From positions 62,001-126,000 of the forward strand of contig LUUF01000073.1 in NCBI GenBank assembly GCA_001644045.1: a DNA stretch of 64,000 nucleotides, read 5' to 3'. The position numbers and the translations under genes were made by a program. The DNA comes from Methylomonas methanica (GTDB lineage Bacteria > Pseudomonadota > Gammaproteobacteria > Methylococcales > Methylomonadaceae). Shown piece by piece: positions 29,777-39,256 of this stretch (position 1 is the first letter of the stretch; each line of letters starts with the position of its first letter). The notes below the pieces were generated by a model. It was not told the origin of the DNA. It made no database searches and saw only the letters and a list, made by a program, of their open reading frames with translations.

Positions 29777-32140
29777 TTAATAGTTAAACTTCAACTCAGC
29801 GATATAAGTGCGCTGTGGAAATACGTGGAAAATCCAATATTTTTCGTTGGTGATATTGTCGATACCTGCAGACAGCGTCAATTGCTTAGTCAGTTGGTAC
29901 TTGGCACGGGTATCCACGACGAAAAACGCGCTGCCGGTGCCGGTATAGGTATCCGGATTGACATCGCTGTTATCGATTTGTCCGTATTGCTGGCTGCTAT
30001 AGCGTCCGCTGATAGAGGACGTAAAATCCTTAGTCACATGGTATGTCGCAGTAGCACTGGCACGCCACTCGGGCACTCTAGGCTGATACTTGCCCACGGA
30101 AGCAGGCAACGCCGCATTTTTATCGATACGCGAATTCGCCCAAGTCACGTTACCCGACAAATCCAGACCATCGATAACGACGTTACTGTGTTCGCCGGAA
30201 AATTCCCAACCATAGGTGCTGATCTGGTCAATATTCTGCGCATAGGACAAGGTTGAGTTAGCGGTCGGACTAAAAGTTGTCTGGCTATAGATGGCGTCGT
30301 AGACCTTCTCGTGAAACAGACTTAAGCGTAACGAACCTTCGCTCAGAAAATATTGCGCGGAAAGTTCCGAGGACAGCGCTTCTTCAGGCTTTAGTGTTGG
30401 GTTGGGATTTACGATATTAGAGGTACCACTGACAGATATATTTGTCCCCTGAAACAGTTCGGTCACCGTCGGAAAACGGTAAGCCTGGGCAATAGAACTG
30501 GTAAATTTCCAACTATCGGTCGGCTTCCAGGCCAGCGATGCTTTTGGCGAAAACCTTAAATCGCTACGGTTAGACTGATTGATCGTTCTGCCATTGGAAC
30601 CGGTATTGGTACCATCGAAGGCATTCCAGTTTTCCAGACGTCCACCCAAGGTCAGCGTCCAATCCGGATCGAATGTCCATGCGTCTTGAATCCAGATAGC
30701 ATTGGTTTCGGTCTTGCCTTGCGAATTGGTAGACAAAAGACCTCGCCCACCGTATTTCCAATTGGACGTTGCATACTGTTGATTGTTTAATTCGTAAAGG
30801 TCGTGATGAAACCCAAAGCTAACATGATGCGGTCCCCATGCGGAATCCGGACGCCATATACCTTTGGCATCGACAGTATGCCAACCGGTGTCGTTTAAAC
30901 TGGTAATAGTTCCCGCGCCACCTGCTGCTGCAAGATTCGGCGCAACAGTGGGGGCACGTTGTTCATCCTGGCCGTAATTGATCACGCTGCCGGTCAATTC
31001 CCAATCGAAAATACCGCCAGTGTTCGATTTTAGCGCCATACCGTGCGACCAATGCATCTGCTGGTAATCGTTCTCGGCAAACGTCGAACCAAGATTGTAG
31101 TTTCGTCCGTTCATATTGATCAGACCGCTATTGACTGGCGTTCCGGTATTGGCATTGCGCAAATAGCTATTGAAGCCACCACTCTCGTCGTTTTGCCACA
31201 AACCCAGCGTGTAGGAGGCTTTTAGGGTTGGTGTGATGTCATAAGCCAGTTTCCACTTAAAATTATCCTGCACCGTGTGCCTAATATTACCTTCACCGAT
31301 GGCAAATATTCTTTGAGAGCCAGTTCTATCGACATCACCGACCGCACCAGTAACGGGTACACCACCCGCGCCAGAACTAGTAGGAAGATATGTAAAACTA
31401 ATTGGCTGACTATGCGCATCCAAATGACTGACGTCAAAGCGCCAGGAAAAATCGCCATGCCGGCTACCCAGATTTGCCGTGTATTGTTGAGAGTCATAGA
31501 TGTCGGTATGTCCGTATACATCGTATTCCTGCCAAGCGGACTGCACACCGCCGCCCGCTTCGAATTTCTCGGGCATTCGGGTAGTAATATCGATTACGCC
31601 GCCGATCGAGTTACCGCCGTAGGCCGCGGAAAACGGCCCGTACATCACGTCAACCCGCTCGATTTCCGACGGCGATACCATATTCCAGCGGGGCGAACCG
31701 GTCATACCGTTGTTATTTCCCAGCAACGAAGACAGTAGAATGCCATCTGCATAAATCAAGCTGCGCGCACTGGAACCGGTCCCGGAAGTACGCATCGATA
31801 CCGGCATTTCCTTGTCGCCTATATAACGTTTACGCACCAGAATGTTGGGCAGATACTTGATCGCGTCCTCGGTATTCAACACATTGACGGTATCTTCCAG
31901 CTTTTCCCGAGTAACGCTTTCGGTAACCGCAGGCAACTTATATTTTTCCGTAGCCGTTTGCCTAGCGGCCTTATCGCTGTCGGCGGTAACGGTCATTTCC
32001 GGCAACACTGCCGCTTGACTGCCGTTGGCTTTATCGTCCACTTTGGGAGTTTCAGCCGCAGAGATTCCCGGCAAGACTGTAAGCAGCATCGTACCCAACA
32101 AATATGGCTTGGTGCTAAGTTTGATTTTTGCGTGTTTCAT
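29777..32140 (-). CDS. TonB-dependent outer-membrane receptor
   Basis: A 787-residue receptor from the ATG at 32140, chosen because it opens a signal peptide (MKHAKIKLS to SAAE); the frame also extends to 32221. The TonB box region is LPEMTVTA near residue 45. The plug domain spans about 65-190 (TEDAIKYLPNILVRKRY, then IERVDVMYGPFSAAYGGNSIGGVIDI). A 22-strand barrel follows and ends in an aromatic residue (ELKFNY). The plug and barrel are of the siderophore/copper/cobalamin type; no ligand is identifiable. A cysteine-rich lipoprotein gene lies downstream. The C-terminal YWIFHVFPQRTYIAELKF is typical of this subfamily. Confidence 0.93.
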   Translation of the reverse strand: MKHAKIKLSTKPYLLGTMLLTVLPGISAAETPKVDDKANGSQAAVLPEMTVTADSDKAARQTATEKYKLPAVTESVTREKLEDTVNVLNTEDAIKYLPNILVRKRYIGDKEMPVSMRTSGTGSSARSLIYADGILLSSLLGNNNGMTGSPRWNMVSPSEIERVDVMYGPFSAAYGGNSIGGVIDITTRMPEKFEAGGGVQSAWQEYDVYGHTDIYDSQQYTANLGSRHGDFSWRFDVSHLDAHSQPISFTYLPTSSGAGGVPVTGAVGDVDRTGSQRIFAIGEGNIRHTVQDNFKWKLAYDITPTLKASYTLGLWQNDESGGFNSYLRNANTGTPVNSGLINMNGRNYNLGSTFAENDYQQMHWSHGMALKSNTGGIFDWELTGSVINYGQDEQRAPTVAPNLAAAGGAGTITSLNDTGWHTVDAKGIWRPDSAWGPHHVSFGFHHDLYELNNQQYATSNWKYGGRGLLSTNSQGKTETNAIWIQDAWTFDPDWTLTLGGRLENWNAFDGTNTGSNGRTINQSNRSDLRFSPKASLAWKPTDSWKFTSSIAQAYRFPTVTELFQGTNISVSGTSNIVNPNPTLKPEEALSSELSAQYFLSEGSLRLSLFHEKVYDAIYSQTTFSPTANSTLSYAQNIDQISTYGWEFSGEHSNVVIDGLDLSGNVTWANSRIDKNAALPASVGKYQPRVPEWRASATATYHVTKDFTSSISGRYSSQQYGQIDNSDVNPDTYTGTGSAFFVVDTRAKYQLTKQLTLSAGIDNITNEKYWIFHVFPQRTYIAELKFNY

Positions 32141-32505
32141 AGAATTTAGAAATTGCGAAGATATGCGATTTGTTCTGAATACGGAATTATTGCTGGCAAA
32201 AGCACTGGTTAAAAACACCAACGATTTTTGGTGATTTCACACACTTTATAACAACCATCCAAAGATCAAAGCAATTTACGATCCTAAATATAATTATGCT
32301 TTTGCATCAATTGATTACTTGACTCAACTAATAAAAACTTACCAATTCATCTAGTTTTTGCGGCAAATGACTCACATATAATAAGTTAAATAACATAGTT
32401 TATTTTTATGCTCGGTCGCCACCGCCTCCTTTTGGCGATGTAATTTGCAATATAAGCAATAAGCCAGTCCCAACTGGAGACACTTCTTGCCCCCTAAACA
32501 AAAAA
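32141..32505. promoter_or_regulatory. AT-rich region upstream of the TonB receptor gene
   Basis: About 365 bases without a gene, distinctly AT-rich, lying upstream of the TonB receptor. It should hold that gene's promoter. No Fur box was recognised. A small hairpin (TCGCCA / TGGCGA) lies near 32416-32439. Nothing else could be assigned. Confidence 0.3.
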
Positions 32506-32538
32506 AACCCTTGCCGGCTTTTCCGCCGACAAGGGTTT
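32506..32538 (-). terminator. Intrinsic terminator of the ndvB-like gene
   Basis: Reading the minus strand, AACCCTTG-TCGGC...GCCGG-CAAGGGTT forms a long stem that is followed by eight T residues. It starts 23 bases after the ndvB stop. The plus-strand reading also has a short T run. Confidence 0.88.
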
Positions 32539-32560
32539 TCAGAGACCAACCAAGCGATAC

Positions 32561-35362
32561 TTATTCGTCCGCGTCTAACTCATCGGCGGAGAGTTTTTTA
32601 CCTGGAAAATAGTTAGGCGCAACGCTGATCAGGATCGTCAACAGGGTAGCGACATAAGGCACTGACTGCACCGCCAATACCGCCATCCACAGCCGGCCGC
32701 TCAAGTTATCGAAATGCTCGATGGAACGCATCGCCAGGATGCCGGCAACCAGTAAGGCCAGCAATAACAACTCCTGCCAGATGATCAATAAACCGGCTAC
32801 CAACGGCCCTTGTTGCTCGTATTTCGGCGTCCGCATGAATGGCTTGCCGGAGGTGAACAAACCCTGCAAGGTACCGCGCGCCACGGTATGCGTTAGCGAC
32901 AAACCCGCCAACGCGGCACCTAACGCGTGGATCATTGAACACGCTACTCGCGCCTTATACAACCACAAACCGCGCAAGATCTTAAAGGCAAACAGACCTA
33001 TGGTCGGCAACAGGAAGGCGTTTACCGGCAGTTCACTGTGGATAGGATCCGACACGATCAGCGCGGTCAATACCAAACTGGTTCCGGTAAACAGCAGCGC
33101 CAACGCATCGGAAAACCAAGGCAGCCAACCGGCCACAAAGTAATAACGCTGCGCGGATGTAAGCGAGGATTTTTTGTTGGGTAAAAAATGCCGCCAGTGC
33201 TTTTTGATAATCTGCATCGCGCCATACACCCAACGGAAACGTTGCGTCATATAACCGGAGAAGGTATCCGGCATCAGACCGCGGCCGAACGACTCCTTGC
33301 AATACACCGAATCGTAACCGGCTTCGTACAAACGCAAACCCAACTCGCTATCCTCGCAGATACACCATTCGCCCCAGGGACCGACTTTGTCGAACGCCGA
33401 CTTGCGGACCATGGTCATCGTGCCATGCTGGATAATCGCGTTGAATTCGTTACGTTGCACCATACCGATATTGAAGAAGCCGGCATACTCCCAATAGCAA
33501 ATATCCTTGAAGGCACCTTGGTTGGCGTCGCGATAATCCTGAGGAGACTGCACGAAGCCGACATTTTCCTGGTCGAAATAAGGCACCATCGCTTTCAACC
33601 AATCCGGGTTCAAGATGTAATCGCTATCGATTACCGCGATGATTTCCGCGTCTTCGGCGGTATTGGTCAACGCGTAATTAATCGCACCGGCTTTGTAACC
33701 AGGCCAGTTATCCAAGTGAAAGAAACGGAATCTTGCCCCTAAGCGATCGCAATCGTCGCGCACCGGTTGCCAGACCGTCGGATCCTTGGTGTTGTTATCC
33801 ATCACCAACACTTCGAAATTCGGGTAATCGACCTTGGCCAGCGCATTCAAGGTCTTGCGCACCATTTCCGGCGGCTCGTTATGAATCGGCAAATGGATGG
33901 ATACTTTCGGGTAACGAAAATCCGCCGAAGGCGTTAACGGCGTAAATGTCCGCCGGCCTTTTCTATGCCAAATGACTTCGGAAATCTCCAGACTCTCGGT
34001 CAACAAAACCAGAATAGCCATGGCCTGCATCATCAGCAAAATCGCCCAAAACACCACCGAAAAACTGGTCTGATATTGCGCGGCCGCGATCGATGCCGAC
34101 CAAAACAAGACCGATGCTGCCAAGTTGGCGACGATGCCGAAGAAAAATTTACCCGGCAGCTTCAGACTCTTGCGAGTGAATAAGAAAGCCGCCATCAAGA
34201 TGATACTGAGTACCGCTGCCCCACTGGCCCAGTTACGCCAGGTCGGGTTAGCCAATACGTCGCCTTCCATCGGGAATTTCGGCTGCCGATCGGCATTGAA
34301 CAAGCCCCAGTAGGCACCGGCGGTACCTTCCAGCTTAATCTTCCAAGGCTGGTCGAACGCTTCGACCACGTAATAAATCACGTTTTCCGCCGTCGCCCGG
34401 TTCAGGAACTCCCGTAAGAATTTAGCTTGATTCGCCAACGATGCGCTGGCGGCTTTTTGCGGAGGACCGTCTGACGGCCAACCTACCTCAGTGATCACGA
34501 TAGTTTTGTTGGGGTACAACGCCTGCAATTCGTAATAACGCTTGAATACGTATTCGACTGCGTTATCGCCTTCCGCGCCTTGCGGCAAGTCAACCGGCAC
34601 GCCTTCCCAGTAAGGCAGAATATGTACGGCTATGTAATCGACTTCCGCCGCCAATGCCGGGTTCGCTACCCAGATATCCCAGGTCTCGGCAGTACTGACA
34701 GGCTTCCAGGTACGTTTTTTTACTTCACGAATGTATTCGATCAGTTCGTTGGCTTTACCGGCCACCTCGGCTTTAACATCGGCCTCGATTTTCAGCTGCA
34801 AATCTTGTTCGCTCATCGACCCGGAAAATTCCTGCCTGACTTTCTGGGCTATAGGACCACTGATTTTATTTCGGTAGCGCAATAAGGATTCGTTACCGAC
34901 CAGAGTACGGACGATGGTTTTGGGATACTGATTGGTTAGATTGATCAGGCTTTCGACTTCGCGCTGATTTTTATCCAGCCGCTTCTGAGTGTTCTCTAAC
35001 TTCTTTTGCGGATCGTCGTCGGCGCTATCGTCATCAACCAAATCCACCCAGCAGCCCATCGCCAGGTTGATCGCATTCTTGGCCGTCAGCTCGGGCACAA
35101 CCTCCATGCCTTCCAACGCGGTATAGGTCCTTATGGAATGCGCCTTACCGGACAACAATTCCAGATCGGATTGAATCTGCTCCCTGGTCGGAAATACACC
35201 GTCCGCAGGATTGAAATCGCGACCTTTGGGATTAAAGGTCACCCCCATCATGGTGTCGCTCCAGGATGGCAGCTTTAACGGGTTATTGACGTAAGACCAG
35301 ATACCCAGGTTGATGACAACCAGTAGCACCAAGGTGAAAAATGTGGCAATTTTGGCTTTCAT
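32561..35362 (-). CDS. ndvB: NdvB-like cyclic beta-1,3-glucan synthase (GH17 plus GT2)
   Basis: A 933-residue membrane enzyme. After one N-terminal span (8-27) comes a GH17-like periplasmic domain (about 40-370), with TFNPKGRDF and the catalytic motif ITEVGWPSDGPP near 290. Membrane spans at about 380-450 lead to a GT2 domain (about 485-740) with MDNNTKDPTVW, IDSDYILNPDW, CEDSELGLRLYEAGY and QRFRWVYGAM, the processive D,D,D,Q(Q/R)xRW set. More spans follow at about 760-925. This architecture matches Pseudomonas NdvB, which makes cyclic beta-1,3-glucans linked to biofilm tolerance. The gene is monocistronic. Substrate assignment is by architecture only. Confidence 0.85.
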   Translation of the reverse strand: MKAKIATFFTLVLLVVINLGIWSYVNNPLKLPSWSDTMMGVTFNPKGRDFNPADGVFPTREQIQSDLELLSGKAHSIRTYTALEGMEVVPELTAKNAINLAMGCWVDLVDDDSADDDPQKKLENTQKRLDKNQREVESLINLTNQYPKTIVRTLVGNESLLRYRNKISGPIAQKVRQEFSGSMSEQDLQLKIEADVKAEVAGKANELIEYIREVKKRTWKPVSTAETWDIWVANPALAAEVDYIAVHILPYWEGVPVDLPQGAEGDNAVEYVFKRYYELQALYPNKTIVITEVGWPSDGPPQKAASASLANQAKFLREFLNRATAENVIYYVVEAFDQPWKIKLEGTAGAYWGLFNADRQPKFPMEGDVLANPTWRNWASGAAVLSIILMAAFLFTRKSLKLPGKFFFGIVANLAASVLFWSASIAAAQYQTSFSVVFWAILLMMQAMAILVLLTESLEISEVIWHRKGRRTFTPLTPSADFRYPKVSIHLPIHNEPPEMVRKTLNALAKVDYPNFEVLVMDNNTKDPTVWQPVRDDCDRLGARFRFFHLDNWPGYKAGAINYALTNTAEDAEIIAVIDSDYILNPDWLKAMVPYFDQENVGFVQSPQDYRDANQGAFKDICYWEYAGFFNIGMVQRNEFNAIIQHGTMTMVRKSAFDKVGPWGEWCICEDSELGLRLYEAGYDSVYCKESFGRGLMPDTFSGYMTQRFRWVYGAMQIIKKHWRHFLPNKKSSLTSAQRYYFVAGWLPWFSDALALLFTGTSLVLTALIVSDPIHSELPVNAFLLPTIGLFAFKILRGLWLYKARVACSMIHALGAALAGLSLTHTVARGTLQGLFTSGKPFMRTPKYEQQGPLVAGLLIIWQELLLLALLVAGILAMRSIEHFDNLSGRLWMAVLAVQSVPYVATLLTILISVAPNYFPGKKLSADELDADE

Positions 35363-35552
35363 TTCGACAGAAAGGCTCCGCGTTAGAGGGTTATTAGAAT
35401 CAGTATTTTTATAGTTTTTAAGGCATTACAAAGCCAATCCCTCGGCGAACGAAAATGCGTTTACTGCGGTATCTGATTTCGACAGAGCGCCTGGCGCGTG
35501 TCTATGCGGGCCACGCATTCCTGTCAGGTAACAGATTTACCAACAAAACACA

Positions 35553-35628
35553 GCGGCATTTAGGATACCCGCTTAAGGACAAACCCCGGCGACGCTCAGA
35601 CCGGCAAGGAGCCGGTATTGAATGCCGC
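35553..35628. other. Possible structured leader RNA upstream of ndvB
   Basis: Inside the 306-base gap between ndvB and the DUF2582 gene, the outer arms GCGGCATT (35553-35560) and AATGCCGC (35621-35628) are exact complements. They enclose a 6-bp hairpin ACCGGC / GCCGGT (35600-35616) with an AAGGA loop. It lies about 190 bases upstream of the ndvB start and would be in the transcript if the promoter is further upstream. It may be a leader RNA, the end of the upstream gene's mRNA, or chance. The rest of the gap shows no gene. Confidence 0.3.
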
Positions 35629-35668
35629 CACGCTTAGCTCAACCTTAAGCAGGTATGCGGGAAAACTT

Positions 35669-35866
35669 TTACTTCAATGAAAGCGTTTCGACGCGTCCTT
35701 TCATTTCGATAATAAGTTTGTCTTCTTTAGCCAACCAACCGATAGCTCGCTGCACATCGTTCTTACCCAAGCCGGTTTCGGTTGTGACTTTATTAACGCT
35801 AGCTTCGCCATGCGTATTCAAAAATTGCCAGACTGCTCCGGCTGCTTCGCCAATTGTATCCACCAT
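35669..35866 (-). CDS. Winged-helix DUF2582 protein (short form)
   Basis: A 65-residue protein made of a single winged helix. It reads TIGEAAGAVWQFLNTHGEAS, then NKVTTETGLGKNDVQRAIGWLAKEDKL, then a beta wing ending RVETLSLK. It matches DUF2582, a small DNA-binding-like fold of unknown target. The last gene of the minCDE block (99 bases downstream of minE, same strand). A longer paralogue with a basic tail lies at 56,666-57,217 and shares the IGWLAxEDKI core. Confidence 0.78.
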   Translation of the reverse strand: MVDTIGEAAGAVWQFLNTHGEASVNKVTTETGLGKNDVQRAIGWLAKEDKLIIEMKGRVETLSLK

Positions 35867-35965
35867 TTCAACTCCTCATCATTCAAACAACAAAAAAAAT
35901 CGGGGGTTTTTAGTCGAGCTATCCAGCCATCCGCGACACAAACCGCGTCAAGCTAGCAAACACAA

Positions 35966-36220
35966 CTAACGCTCATCAGGCAGCACAATATTAAGTTCCA
36001 GGGTTTCCTGGTTTCCATCCTGTTCAAAATTAACGGTAATGGCATCCTGCCCGACATTGACATATTTACGGATCACCGCCAACAACTCTTGTTGCAACTC
36101 GGGCAAATAGGAAGGTTGATTTCTGGACGCACGCTCATGGGCAACCAGAATTTGCAATCTCTCCTTGGCCAGCGATGCCGTATTGGTTTTCGAGGATCTG
36201 AAATAATCTAAGAGACTCAT
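35966..36220 (-). CDS. minE: Cell division topological specificity factor MinE
   Basis: An 84-residue protein. The N-terminal helix (SLLDYFRSSKTNTASLAKERLQIL) includes the MinD-interacting anti-MinCD segment. The beta-rich C-terminal topological domain covers about residues 35-84 (ISVNFEQDG-like strands, ending in ELNIVLPDE). MinE displaces MinD from the membrane and drives pole-to-pole oscillation. The start at 36220 follows GGGAGCAAGTG and overlaps the minD stop by one base (TGATG); an in-frame GTG sits one codon earlier. Confidence 0.95.
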   Translation of the reverse strand: MSLLDYFRSSKTNTASLAKERLQILVAHERASRNQPSYLPELQQELLAVIRKYVNVGQDAITVNFEQDGNQETLELNIVLPDER

Positions 36221-37032
36221 CACTTGCTCCCGAATAGCTTACTGAATAAGCCCTTCTTCTCTTCCTCAATAAAACGATGTGGCTTGGTTTCGCCCAAGTA
36301 ACGCGCCACGATGTCCGTATAAGCCTGGCCTGCATCGCTTTGCTCGTCGAGAATGACCGGCGTACCGGAGTTTGACGCATTCAACACCGACTTGGACTCG
36401 GGAATAACGCCCAACAAATGTAACGATAATATCTCCTGTACATCGTCAACGCTGAGCATTTCGCCCAATTTCACCCGATCCGGCGAATAACGCGACAGCA
36501 ACAAATATTCCTTGATCGGTTCTTCGCCATTCTCGGCGCGACGCGATTTGCTGGATAAAATACCCAGCATGCGATCCGAGTCTCTGACGGACGAAACTTC
36601 CGGGTTAGTCACTACAAACGCGTCATCCGCGAAGTACATGGCAAGTGTAGCACCGCGCTCTATTCCTGCCGGCGAGTCGCAAACGATGTATTTAAAGTCT
36701 TTGGACAATTCTTCCAGAATTTTGCCGACGCCTTCCGTTGTTAAGGCATCTTTATCACGGGTTTGCGATGCCGGCAATATAAATAACTGGTCGCAACGCT
36801 TGTCTCTGATCAAGGCTTGATTCAGGGTCGCTTCGTTGTTGATGACATTAACCAAATCATAAACCACGCGACGCTCGCAACCCATGATCAAGTCGAGATT
36901 ACGCAGTCCCACATCGAAATCGATCACAGCGGTTTTATGCCCACGTTTCGCTAAGCCCATGGCGATAGCGGCACTCGTTGTGGTTTTGCCCACGCCACCT
37001 TTCCCCGATGTTACTACGATAATTCTGGCCAA
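36220..37032 (-). CDS. minD: Septum-site-determining ATPase MinD
   Basis: A 270-residue ParA-type ATPase. The deviant Walker A motif is GKGGVGKTT at residues 10-18, with signature Lys11 and Lys16. Switch I and II regions are VIDFDVGLRNLD and YIVCDSPAGIERGA. The C-terminal amphipathic membrane-targeting helix is EEKKGLFSKLFGSK. It recruits MinC to the membrane and is released by MinE. A ribosome site (GGAGGAACAAC) precedes the ATG. Order minC-minD-minE matches the standard operon. Confidence 0.97.
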   Translation of the reverse strand: MARIIVVTSGKGGVGKTTTSAAIAMGLAKRGHKTAVIDFDVGLRNLDLIMGCERRVVYDLVNVINNEATLNQALIRDKRCDQLFILPASQTRDKDALTTEGVGKILEELSKDFKYIVCDSPAGIERGATLAMYFADDAFVVTNPEVSSVRDSDRMLGILSSKSRRAENGEEPIKEYLLLSRYSPDRVKLGEMLSVDDVQEILSLHLLGVIPESKSVLNASNSGTPVILDEQSDAGQAYTDIVARYLGETKPHRFIEEEKKGLFSKLFGSK

Positions 37033-37053
37033 TGTTGTTCCTCCAAGAAAAGC

Positions 37054-37794
37054 TTAAATATCTTTGATAATCAGAGTCTGGTTATCCAGACTGATCTGTA
37101 CGGGCTTGTGCGCGGGATGCTTGCTCAAATCGTCGCTCAGTTGGTAAATGCCGGCGATAGAAATCAGTTCGGCCTGCAAATCCGAGCAAAAAATACGGCT
37201 ATTGACATTACCCAGCACGCCGGCGAGCGCTCGTCCGCGCAAGGAGCCGTAAATATGAATATTGCCTTCCGCCATGATTTCCGCGCCAGCACTAACGGTT
37301 GCGGTGACGATCAAATCGCCTTTTGCATATACTCGCTGGCCCGAGCGTATCGGCTGGGTCACTAATTTGTTTTCTATCGATTGATTGGCTGGTTTTTGCT
37401 CTTCCGGCGCAGGTGTCGGCAAGGTTTTTGCCGGCGCCTTGTTGACCAGTGGCGCATTGCTGCCGTGCAAGGAATGCTGAGGCAAATTCATTGCCAAGGC
37501 GTCGCCGTTTTGTTGTTCGTTACCGCCGCGCACACCTACCGGCATGAAGCCGTGCTGACGGACGATGGCGACTATTTCGGCAAAATCAATTGGCAGGTTT
37601 TGAGCGTTAAGTTTTTGCAGATCGATCAGCAACGGCGAGTTTTTAAAAAACTCGGGGGCCTGAACCACCTTTTCCTTGAGCTGTTGATCGATCAGAGAGA
37701 TGTCGTTACTGGCTAACAGCAACACCGGCACGGTCAGAGACGTGCTTTTAAACTCCAAAGCTGTTTTTTGCGAAGTAGGTGCGCCGGTTGACAT
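37054..37794 (-). CDS. minC: Septum-site-determining protein MinC
   Basis: A 246-residue inhibitor of FtsZ polymerisation. The N-terminal FtsZ-binding domain covers about 10-105 (FKSTSLTVPVLLL). A Pro/Gln-rich linker follows at about 115-150. The C-terminal beta-helix domain has VYAKGDLIVTATVSAGAEIMAEGNI and IYGSLRGRALAGVLG, which dimerise and bind MinD. MinC is directly upstream of minD with 21 bases between. It starts the min operon; upstream is the mgtE stop at 37863, so the promoter must lie in a 68-base gap. Confidence 0.95.
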   Translation of the reverse strand: MSTGAPTSQKTALEFKSTSLTVPVLLLASNDISLIDQQLKEKVVQAPEFFKNSPLLIDLQKLNAQNLPIDFAEIVAIVRQHGFMPVGVRGGNEQQNGDALAMNLPQHSLHGSNAPLVNKAPAKTLPTPAPEEQKPANQSIENKLVTQPIRSGQRVYAKGDLIVTATVSAGAEIMAEGNIHIYGSLRGRALAGVLGNVNSRIFCSDLQAELISIAGIYQLSDDLSKHPAHKPVQISLDNQTLIIKDI

Positions 37795-37862
37795 CGAGTT
37801 TGGAAAATCCGCTACTGAATGCCCGAAATACTATCATTTTCCGTGACAAAAAGCACAGTTCC

Positions 37863-39221
37863 TTACAGCAAAAATAAGGTCGCCAGACCCAAAAACGCCA
37901 TGAATCCAACCACATCGGTAACGGTGGTTAGCAACACGCCGCCAGCTAGAGCAGGGTCTACACCGATCTTATCCAACAACACCGGAATCGCCACGCCCGA
38001 TAAGGCCGCGCAGACCAAATTGATCAACATTGCCACGCCGAGCAGTAAACCGATATGCGGATTATGGAACCATAACCCAGCCACCACCGCTACCACAGCA
38101 GCCCAGACCAAGCCGTTTAACAAGCCCACGGACACTTCTTTAAACAACAAGCTCATGGCATTACTGGTAGTGACCTGCCGCAACGCCAGGCCCCGAACAA
38201 CCAGCGTCAGCGTCTGACTGCCCGCGATACCGCCCATGCTGGCAACAATCGGCATCAATACCGCCAATGCAACGATCTGCTGAATGGTGGCTTCGAACAA
38301 ATCGATGACCGAAGCGGCCAGGAACGCGGTAAGCAAATTCACGCCCAACCATAATGCGCGGCGCTTGGCGCTACTAAACACCGGGGCAAACATGTCCTGC
38401 TCTTCGCTCAAGCCGGCCATACTCATCAGCGAGTGATTGGCTTCCTCGCGAATCAAGCCCACCACATCGTCGATAGTGATGCGCCCCAACACCTTACCGT
38501 CATCCGCCAACACGGGTGCCGACAACAATTTTCGCCGTTCGAACAAACCCGCCACATCTCGGCTGGACATGTTGTAAGGAATGCCGGAACTGCGCGCGTC
38601 CATGATCGACTCGACCTTGGTGTGCGGATCGTGGGTCAACAATTGATTAATAGGCAGCAAGCCTTGAAACTGATCTTTGCGGTCTACCACTATTAAACTG
38701 TCTGTAGCAGTCGGCATATTCCCGCGTAGCCGTAAGTAACGAGTCACCACATCCAGCGTCACGTCGGCACGAATGGTTAACACATCGTCGGACATCAAAC
38801 CGCCGACGGTGTGCTCGTCGTAGCTAAGCGCTTTTTCGATGCGATTACGGTTGTGTACGCCAATAGATTCCATCACTTGCGATAGCAAGGGCTCCGGCAA
38901 CACATGCAGCAGATCGACCATGCCGTCAGCGCCCATGGATTCGGTAGCGGCGATCAAATCTTTCCTGTCGGTAATTTTCAGCAGGCTGCTGCCTACTTCG
39001 ACATTCACCTCGACCAGAATTTCGCCAATCACGCTGGGTGGCACCACCGCCCACAGCTTGGCTCGCTGCTCCGGTTCCAAGGACTCCAGAATATGCGCCG
39101 CTTCCGCCGGGTACAAGGATCGCACCAAGTTTCTAATCTCGATCAGAGAGTCTTTTGCTAGCACTTCCGTGGCGCGATCTAAAAGATGCTCGGTATTTTC
39201 AAGCTTTGCAGGTGATGTCAT
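37863..39221 (-). CDS. mgtE: Magnesium transporter MgtE
   Basis: A 452-residue magnesium channel. It begins with the cytosolic superhelical N domain (about 30-130, RSLYPAEAAHILESLEPEQRAKLW). Two CBS domains follow at about 135-260, including VTRYLRLRGNMPTATDSLIVV. A plug helix and five membrane spans fill about 290-450 (MPIVASMGGIAGSQTLTLVVRGLA, the family signature). The ATG at 39221 is preferred over a TTG at 39251. Its position between minC and rapZ replaces the usual npr/PTS gene context of enterobacteria. Confidence 0.93.
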   Translation of the reverse strand: MTSPAKLENTEHLLDRATEVLAKDSLIEIRNLVRSLYPAEAAHILESLEPEQRAKLWAVVPPSVIGEILVEVNVEVGSSLLKITDRKDLIAATESMGADGMVDLLHVLPEPLLSQVMESIGVHNRNRIEKALSYDEHTVGGLMSDDVLTIRADVTLDVVTRYLRLRGNMPTATDSLIVVDRKDQFQGLLPINQLLTHDPHTKVESIMDARSSGIPYNMSSRDVAGLFERRKLLSAPVLADDGKVLGRITIDDVVGLIREEANHSLMSMAGLSEEQDMFAPVFSSAKRRALWLGVNLLTAFLAASVIDLFEATIQQIVALAVLMPIVASMGGIAGSQTLTLVVRGLALRQVTTSNAMSLLFKEVSVGLLNGLVWAAVVAVVAGLWFHNPHIGLLLGVAMLINLVCAALSGVAIPVLLDKIGVDPALAGGVLLTTVTDVVGFMAFLGLATLFLL

Positions 39222-39256
39222 GGGTAAAAACCAAGAAATTGGGCTAGACAATTGCG

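Noticed and set aside
32141..32505. A Fur box before the TonB receptor gene
   Set aside because: No stretch resembles the GATAAT-type palindrome; the AT-richness alone is not evidence.
35455..35637. A 60-residue frame in the gap upstream of ndvB
   Set aside because: Arg-rich, no ribosome site, and overlaps the putative structured element.
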